Shown here piece by piece: positions 57,445 to 64,000 of a DNA stretch of 64,000 nucleotides. Every line of letters starts with the position of its first letter. The first letter of the stretch is position 1. A program made the position numbers and the translations under genes. Source of the DNA: Liquidambar formosana (lineage: Eukaryota; Streptophyta; Magnoliopsida; Saxifragales; Altingiaceae); assembly GCA_039720395.1 (NCBI GenBank), contig CM077820.1, forward strand, positions 52,662,631 through 52,726,630, read 5' to 3'. The notes beneath the pieces were generated by a model, which had not been told where the DNA came from, did no database searches, and worked only from the letters and a program-made list of their open reading frames with translations.

Positions 57445-58282
57445 ATGAAAAATCACCTGATTTGTTTAATATCTCTGGATACAAGTCAATTGACAAATTA
57501 CCGGATTTGTCAAAAAGGCGGATATCAAAGAGTGCAATACCAAGTGCGAGGTAAAGCTCTATTTTCTGTTGATGTAATGTGTTCTCTTTGACAGTGGGAT
57601 TTTCCTTGATAGCTTAATTACTAGCCAATTATCTCATATTTCTTTATTTAATGTTCAGGTCATCTGCTTTCGTACTAGTAATCAAAAAGTTGGAAATTAG
57701 GTCGTCTTGGTGCATCATTATCATCAAGCAAAAAACCAAAACAAACATTTGCCTCCAGAGATCATCCGAACGAGCATAAGTCGTTAGGAACATGGTGAGT
57801 CTCACGGTTGTGGAACTTATGCAATTTCAAAACAATCTTGAATCTTTTGATCACATACACATTCATGAATTTTTTTATTTTCTTTTTTCTGGTTTGGTTT
57901 GTTTTGTTTTCTTATGTTTGAAAGGGGATTTTAGTAACTAGTAAAAGGAAAGAGACTGTTGTATACATGGCTATCTTTTTCATTGAAATTGTTTCTCTGT
58001 ACCCAAACTTAACTACATTTTTCTTTCAAACTGTCCAAGCAAAATACTACTCTCTCTCTCTCTCTCTTCTTTTCCCCCTGCCTCCTGCCCAGGGGAAAGG
58101 AGAGGGCACGGGGGGGAGGAAAGCCAGATTTCATAGTAAATTTTCTGGTGGAGTTGAGCCAAGCATTTTATACTTGTTTATAGAGTTGGTTATGATTTAT
58201 GGTGCTTGCAATAGATTATGCACTTCTTTCCCATTGTCTTACATGTTTGATGATCCAGGCTTAGTCGTCTCATATTGTGCAG
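57445..58282 (+). other. TNL-G 3' flank and REV3 intron
   Basis: A C-terminal LRR remnant ISGYKSIDKLPDLSKRR lies at about 57468-57530, followed by a possible donor GAG|GTAAAGC. The same flank as in units E and A then runs, with a CT run (58051-58068), to the acceptor of the REV3 exon. Confidence 0.5.
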
Positions 58283-59625
58283 CATGTTTGTTCTCCTTAA
58301 AGGACACAGTGTAAAACAATCTTTCCAAATTGGACATGAGATTGCTTCTGCAATAACTGTGATGAATCCAAATCCAGTAACGTTGAAAATGGAAGTGGTC
58401 TCGTCTGTACTTCCTCCTTAGTAAGAAGCGCTATGTTGGTTATGAGGGCCCTGACCAAATCGGATCTGTATTTGATGTGAAAGTAACTGAGATGGTCTGT
58501 AGAGATGCATGTGAGATTGTTGCCGATACTATGGAGCAGTCTTTGAGACTTTTTCTATAAAAAGAAAAAATCAAAAGACGTTGGGACATTTTTATGGTAG
58601 AAGTGCAGGCACTTTTTACTTACTATGCAATTTTTTAAATACTAAAGTTCAGAGTTCACTTGCAAACTACTGGTTGATCCGTTGATAAAAGCATGTTTGT
58701 GAATAATTGTCCAAGAATCATGGCTTTAAGTATCAATCTTGGCTATAGTACTATTAGGCCTTGATACAACTTAGCAGTTGTTGATACGCTGTAGTGTACT
58801 TGCATAGTAGTGATGTGTATATGATTCAGAAAACAAATTTTAAAATATTAGAAATAGTTGAACACGTGCTGAAATATCGCTGAAATATGTTTTTTTTTTT
58901 TTTTTTTTTTTCTTCTTGTTGTGATACTTTGTTAAATTTATAGATATTAAAAGTTTGTTACTATTATACATTGTCTCCCCCTTCACCATTGAAAGTTTCT
59001 TAACTTGTACACGTTATTTGAAGTTATGAGAGACCCAAAGAAAATCATCTGGAACAACGTCATTTATGTTCTTTTTAAATTCTCAATTTTAGGAGGAATA
59101 AAAATTATTTATTGTTGCTGGATACCCCCTCCATCCTACAAAGATGGATCTATATATCATTAGAAGTTAGTCCTTTCGGATCTTTGGATTGCACTGTTCT
59201 GAGAAATTTTTCTCTTTAATCTTATAGGAAATTCTCTGCCACGGAGAGAAAAAATTGTCCAAGCACAATATTTTAAAATAGCATCAGCGACAAATTTGAT
59301 TTTCATTCAACGAGGTCCTTCTTGGTCATCAACCCTCTCAGTCATTATGAAGGTCCCCATCTTTTGCCCTGAAGAAATGATACATGATTTTTGGATTTTA
59401 TTTGCTTGCTTTTCAGCTGATATTGTCCATTTGCTGTGCACAGGTTAAAGCAGACTTGTAGTGTCAATGGACATGGATTTCTATCCAGAAGGGTGTCTCT
59501 TCAGGATTTTGGTTTTTGCAGAGGTCTACTTAGGTGTGCACGGACCAAGGGCTGCAGCACGCAATAGTGTCCAGCAAGGCAATGAGGACTGATCCAATGG
59601 CAGAACCATGCTATCTGGAGTGTAT
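58283..59625 (+). pseudogene. REV3: REV3 3' exons, unit G copy
   Basis: The first exon (from 58283 after TTGTGCAG) reads MFVLLKDTV, a stop, then SFQIGHEIASAITVMNPNPVTLKMEVV. After a shift it gives KKRYVGYEGPDQIGSVFDVKVTEMVCRDACEIVADTMEQSLRLF, to about 58556. Unlike D and E it keeps Gln in TMEQSL. The second exon starts at 59454 (VKADL then TAG) and is heavily eroded, with only traces of the following coding region to about 59625. It is a pseudogene fragment. Confidence 0.78.
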
Positions 59626-60650
59626 AACAAATTAGTAGTTGATCAAGTAGTACAACAAATTAACAATTACTAGGTGTAGGTTTTATTTATTGTAAATAAG
59701 GTTAGATGTAACTGATAATTTCCCATTTGATGGATTAGTTTACAAGGGAATTGAATTAAATTCAGAATTTAGGTCGGGGAATTAAATTAGGATTTCTTAG
59801 ATTAAATGTTTGTCATGTTGACTTGATAATGTCAGAATGCTGTCATTTGAAAAGGATTATCTTAACCCCCGTCTGCATTTTTTACCCAATTGTACTGTGA
59901 ATGTGCCAAAGGGAGAAATAAACATCCTGTAAAAGCAAAAGTAACCAAGGCATGTGGGTATCAGGTGAGGGGAACAAAAGGATGAATCAAGGCATGTGGA
60001 TGGGCTCCACATGTCTAACAGTTTGAAGGCGACATATTTCCAACTTGCTTACCTGATGGCACGGGTATATCTCACTTTTCTATAGAAATAATGTTTTCTT
60101 TTTGCAAGAGGGTTGTTCTGGTTAGGTCATGGTTGGAGTGGTTAATAAACAATATCAATTATCAATGGATTATAGTAAGGATTTATCGGTATTGGAAAAT
60201 AAAATTAAAAAACATAAATAGTCGAAATAAATTAGAGTGATGCTACACAAGATCAGTCCTTCCAACGAAATCGTTGGGCGACTAATGTGGATTGTTTTTT
60301 TAAACAGTTTCCGACAAAACTAACAGAATTCAAAACAATGATTTGATGAAATTACCCATTCATCTTCCACTTCCAAAGCATCAATCTTCTTTCTCTCATC
60401 TTACTATAACTCCACCCTTTCTCTTTCTATACCCAACCCCAAACAAACTCACAATCCCTCTCCCTCCGCATCTTCCTCTACAAAGTAAGAGAGACGGCCA
60501 CATATTTTTATGAGAAAAACTAGTTTGATCCAACCAACCAAAAAAATAAATAAAAAGAAGAAAAGGAGCATGAAGAATAAGAAGAAAACGACAGAGAAAC
60601 TTACTTTTTGGGATTTTTACTAGAAAAAATTAGTTTTCTTTTAATGAAAA
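59626..60650. other. Intergenic region after unit G
   Basis: Positions 59640-59895 repeat 47080-47340. Positions 59915-60065 are repeated at 63305-63415, and 60020-60185 matches the 3' flank of LRR fragment C2 (22655-22855). From 60190 to 60650 is AT- and CT-rich DNA with no recognised gene. Confidence 0.5.
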
Positions 60651-60918
60651 TCTAGTTAAGTTTACAAAAAATCTAGCTAAGTTCACAAAAATCTAGCTAA
60701 GTTCATAAAAATTTAGCTAAGTTTACAAACAAAACTAGCTAAGTTTACAAAAAAATCTAACTAAGTTTATAAAAATTTAGTTAAGTTTACAAACAAACCT
60801 AGCTAAGTTTACAAAAAAAATCTAGCTAAGTTTATAAAAATTTAGCTAAGTTTACAAACCAACCTAGCTAAGTTTACAAACAAACCTAGCTAATTTTACA
60901 AAAAAACCTAATTCACTT
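60651..60918. repeat. Minisatellite of about 20-24 bp units
   Basis: About 12 degenerate copies of a unit around CTAGCTAAGTTTACAAAAAA are seen, with CTAGTTAAG, CTAACTAAG and TTAGCTAAG variants. It is non-coding. Confidence 0.85.
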
Positions 60919-61243
60919 ACAAAAACTTTCCAGATCTATAGCGGTGTTGGAAGATGCACAAATTTGTGACTTTTATGCAATCATTGATTGTGCTTTAGTA
61001 CCGTTTTTGCAAATCTGTAGAGAGGCTAGAGAGAGAGAGAGAGAGAGAGGGGGAGCAACCATTGATGGCCGTGGATGGCTGTGTTGGTGATGGAGACTTT
61101 GCTGGAAGAAAACAGTCTTTGTGATTCCTTGAAGAGGAAAAAGAGAGAAAAAAGAGGGAGTAAAGAAAAACTAAAGAGAAAGTAGGCAGAAAAAAAAGAG
61201 TAGAGTTACTAATAAAGTGAATCCGTATAATATATAAATATAA

Positions 61244-62884
61244 GGGGGGTTTGGCTATCAGTCCAAGATATAAGATTTATTTGGCAATTAGTCAGGCAAC
61301 TTTTATTTTAACTCATTTAGTCCATTTGGCTCATTACTGACCAAAATACCCTTACCTTTATCTCTTTTTCCTTCCCTCCCACCTACACCATGATCATAAC
61401 AGTCAACCTTCTCTGGCGACAACGACATTATCTAATGCCGAACCAGATCTAAAAACTCATTGGCAATGATAACCCTCTCTCCTTTGCTCCCCCGTTTCTC
61501 TCTCTCTCTCTCTTTCTCTCTCTCTCGCTCTTTTCTAGATCTGAAACTCACCATGGAGCTTGAATGGAGTCAAACTGATTGTTGAAGGACCCTCCCCACT
61601 TCTCCTTCTCCAGTCACGGTGATGCTGATTGACACGTTGTAGGCGGCTGGAATGGGTCCTCGCAAGATTATATCCGCCCTTATTAAAGAGTATAGTAGAA
61701 TTAGCAAAGTTGGATTCACAAAGGTGGACTGCAGGAATTACATGAGGAATAATCTCCAGAGGAGCTTAGAAGGGGACATTCAGCTTGTTCTAGATTACTT
61801 GAGGCAAATGCACGTCGATTAATCTTGCATTCTTCTATGCCGTGCAGGGCGATGATGATTAGTGTATAAGCAACGTCTTTTGATCCAAAGGCCAGGGCCA
61901 ACATAACCTGCATGATTCGATCGACCATCACATAGTTTTCCAGACACCCACCACCGTTTCTGCAAATGGCACATCTTTAAAAAGTGCCACGTTAGGTATA
62001 CCTACAAACCTCAACTCTCAAGGTCTCTTCCTTCTAAAACCAACGGCCATAGTTTCATCTTCTCATTTTTTTTCTTTTTTCTTCCATTTTACATCAAATT
62101 TGTAGAAATATAATGGGAAAAAAAATGAAAAGAAAAGTTTGCCTCAGAATATCATTTGTTCGTTGTTGACTTGCCTAGTAGTGTCATAGGTTATGTTGAC
62201 TTTAATCAGGATGTCATCCTCATCAAATTGTAAAATTTTATAGTTTGACGAAGTAGTAAAATTTTACAGTTTTATGAAGTATTATGTTAGACAGATTAGA
62301 ATGTTGGGAACAATCCCATCTTTGCAAGAAGCTAACCAGGCCTTTATTGCGAACCCGCATGCCCAACTTTCGAAGTAGTAAAATTTGCTATAAAATTTAT
62401 TTCGTAAAATAGTAAAATTTTACTACTTCATTATAAATTTTACTACTGAAGTAGTAAAATTTTTTTACTTTGTAAAGTAGTAAAATTTTACAGTTTTATG
62501 AAGTATTACGTTAGACTGTGTCAAGTAGTAAAATTTTACGATTTTAATTTTTTTAATAATTACCTAATCAATATGGATCTTTTTTCGAAAATATCGATTA
62601 GTAGATTCTAAAAAGATAATTTGTTTTTTAAACGGATATGTATATTGTAAGTTATAAGCTTTTAAAAATTATAATACTAAAAGGCTAAGTTAGTTACATA
62701 AGGTGGCCTAAATAACAAAAAAGGGAGTGCCCTTAGTAATAATAAGGGTAAACCAGGTATTTTTAAAAAATGTGTGACTAATTGATAAATAAGTTCAATC
62801 TCCTTGATTAATTGACTTAGAAAAACTCTTACTTGATTAATTGCCAATATTTTACCAAAAAATAGACTAATCGCGAATTTCCCC
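61244..62884. mobile_element. Mutator-like element carrying a FAR1-related fragment
   Basis: A perfect 9-bp target duplication TAAATATAA flanks it (61235-61243 and 62885-62893). The ends begin GGGGGGTTTGGCTATCAGTCC and, on the other strand, GGGGAAATTCGCGATTAGTC, with further loose similarity inward (TTGGCAATTAGTCA versus TTGGCAATTAATCA). It contains a FAR1/FRS-like coding piece (61652-61822) and a region of repeated GTAGTAAAATTTTAC motifs (62240-62540). It is too short and broken to be autonomous. Confidence 0.7.
61652..61822 (+). pseudogene. FAR1-RELATED SEQUENCE (FRS)-like fragment
   Basis: This 56-codon open frame begins MGPRKIISALIKEYSRI and continues GFTKVDCRNYMRNN and LEGDIQLVLDYLRQMHVD, then a stop. 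Just after, in another frame, AFFYAVQGDDD follows (to about 61859). This is the conserved block between the FAR1 DNA-binding domain and the MULE-type transposase domain in FAR1/FHY3/FRS proteins, transcription factors derived from Mutator-like transposases. Only this block is present, so it is a captured or eroded piece. Confidence 0.65.
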
Positions 62885-62893
62885 TAAATATAA

Positions 62894-64000
62894 TTAATAA
62901 AGGAAGAGAAAGATTGAGAGAGTGAAAGAGAATCTGACAAGAGAGATATATTACAATTAATAAAGGAAGAGAGAAGGAAAGAGAGAAAGAGAATTAACAG
63001 GAGAGAGCTATTGATGGGGTATGGTTTTCAGTTTTATTTAAAAAGATTTGCTTCTCATAAGGTGAGAGATTTTCTGCAAAGAAGATATGCCTTTTCATTT
63101 CTTCCAATATAAAAAGATAATTATGAAATTACACAGTCACAACTTACGAAATTGTCAAAATGCACTCAGCATATAAAGTATTTCCCTCCATGAAAACCTA
63201 ATATTTAGGGAAAAAGGCCCCCTCAATCTCGTCATAGGTGACGAAACGGGCACCATTATCCTTGCCAGCTGGTGAACACCACATGAGGGAGCTCCTTTCG
63301 GTGTCAAAGGAAGGAATAAACATCCTGTAAAAGCAAAAGAGTAACCAAGGCATGTGGGTGAATCAAAAGGATGAATCAAGGCATGTGGACGGGCTCCACA
63401 TGTCTACCTGATGGCATGGTATATTTCTATAGAAATAATGTTTTCTTTTTGCAATAGGAATTTTCCATGATTGCTTGTTGATTATCTTTTTTTTCTCTAT
63501 TTGATGTTCTGGTTAGGTTATGGTTGGAGTGGTTAATAAACAATATCAATTATCAATTGATTATAGTAAGGATCAACTTCGTTACTACTAATTAAGAAGT
63601 TGAAAGTGAGGTCATCTTCTTTTTTCCCAAGGGTGTCTTGTTGTTGGGTCCGATTCATTTCACAGGTACTAGTCAATTACTGGCTTTTTAGGAGCAGGGT
63701 ATAGCCTAACTCGAAGGAAAATATGGAGTAAACGATTTCGTGGGATTTCCTATGCTTCCTAAGACAATTATCATGGGTCGACTTGTTACTAAGCTAATCC
63801 CTCATAAAATCTATGTACGAATAGATCATTAATTAAAAAATAAAAAAATAAAAATAAAAAAGAAAGAAAGAGGGTCTAAATACATAGGATCCTATCCCAT
63901 GAGCGCACACAAAAAAGAGAGAGGGTGGGTGGGGGACGACCATAAGTTTTTGTTAAATAAACTAGAGCCTATCTTGGATAAGAAAAGCATTTTGAAATTA
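62894..64000. other. Intergenic region; 63410-64000 repeats the flank of LRR fragment C2
   Basis: No gene is seen. Positions 63305-63415 repeat 59915-60065. From ACCTGATGGCATGG (about 63408) on, the sequence follows 22680-23290 closely up to the window end, minus about 35 bp. The minus-strand ORF at 63155-63379 has no recognisable motif and is probably a chance frame. Confidence 0.55.

Noticed and set aside
61716..61931. Minus-strand 71-codon ORF
   Set aside because: It is antisense to the FAR1-related fragment, which has far better family support.
1..64000. CRISPR arrays, bacterial operons, rRNA genes
   Set aside because: None seen; the repeats are transposon- or microsatellite-like and the gene structure is plant nuclear.

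Overview
This is nuclear DNA from a flowering plant. The evidence is TIR-NBS-LRR (TNL) immune-receptor exons with plant-type introns, DUF247 and FAR1-related fragments, Copia, Helitron, MULE and Harbinger elements, and tRNA-derived SINEs. TNLs of this kind indicate a eudicot. The wording of the TNL motifs looks most like Myrtales (perhaps Myrtaceae), but that is an impression from memory and was not tested by search.

The window is a decayed, tandemly duplicated TNL cluster on the + strand. I label its units A to G. A (1552-8899) is a full-length TNL broken by a frameshift and stops. B (9341-10648) is a TIR plus the first part of the NB domain, cut at the P-loop, followed by a Copia element (10783-16176) and one REV3 exon (17729-18005). 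C stands for loose LRR fragments (18165-19173 and 22330-22764) among MITEs and a SINE. D (26191-33551) is the only intact TNL: four exons, 1053 residues, all NB-ARC motifs present. E (38203-44157) has only intron 3 and the LRR exons. F (48230-49669) repeats the B architecture. G (56061-57444) has its TIR exon fused directly to LRR sequence, with the whole NB domain lost.

The most unusual feature is that pieces of one unrelated gene, REV3 (catalytic subunit of DNA polymerase zeta), are woven through the array. Units cut at the P-loop (B, F) run into central REV3 exons, up to the YGDTD motif in F. Units that keep the LRR end (D, E, G) run into REV3 exons starting at the next exon. Shared splice sites and shared lesions show that TNL and REV3 pieces have been copied together. 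A DUF247 (UPF0481) gene tail lies upstream of the TIR exon in A and G, so the ancestral amplified block probably contained DUF247 tail, TNL and REV3 parts.

Paralogous copies serve as empty-site controls, so many insertions can be defined exactly. They include three SINEs with 13-19 bp target duplications, two Harbinger-type MITEs (TAA duplications), a Mutator-type MITE, a 1.6 kb Mutator-like element carrying a FAR1-related fragment, nested Helitrons in opposite orientation, and a Copia element whose LTRs end TG...CT. Functionally, only D is likely to give a complete receptor. F and G could give TIR-only proteins, and all REV3 pieces are pseudogenes.
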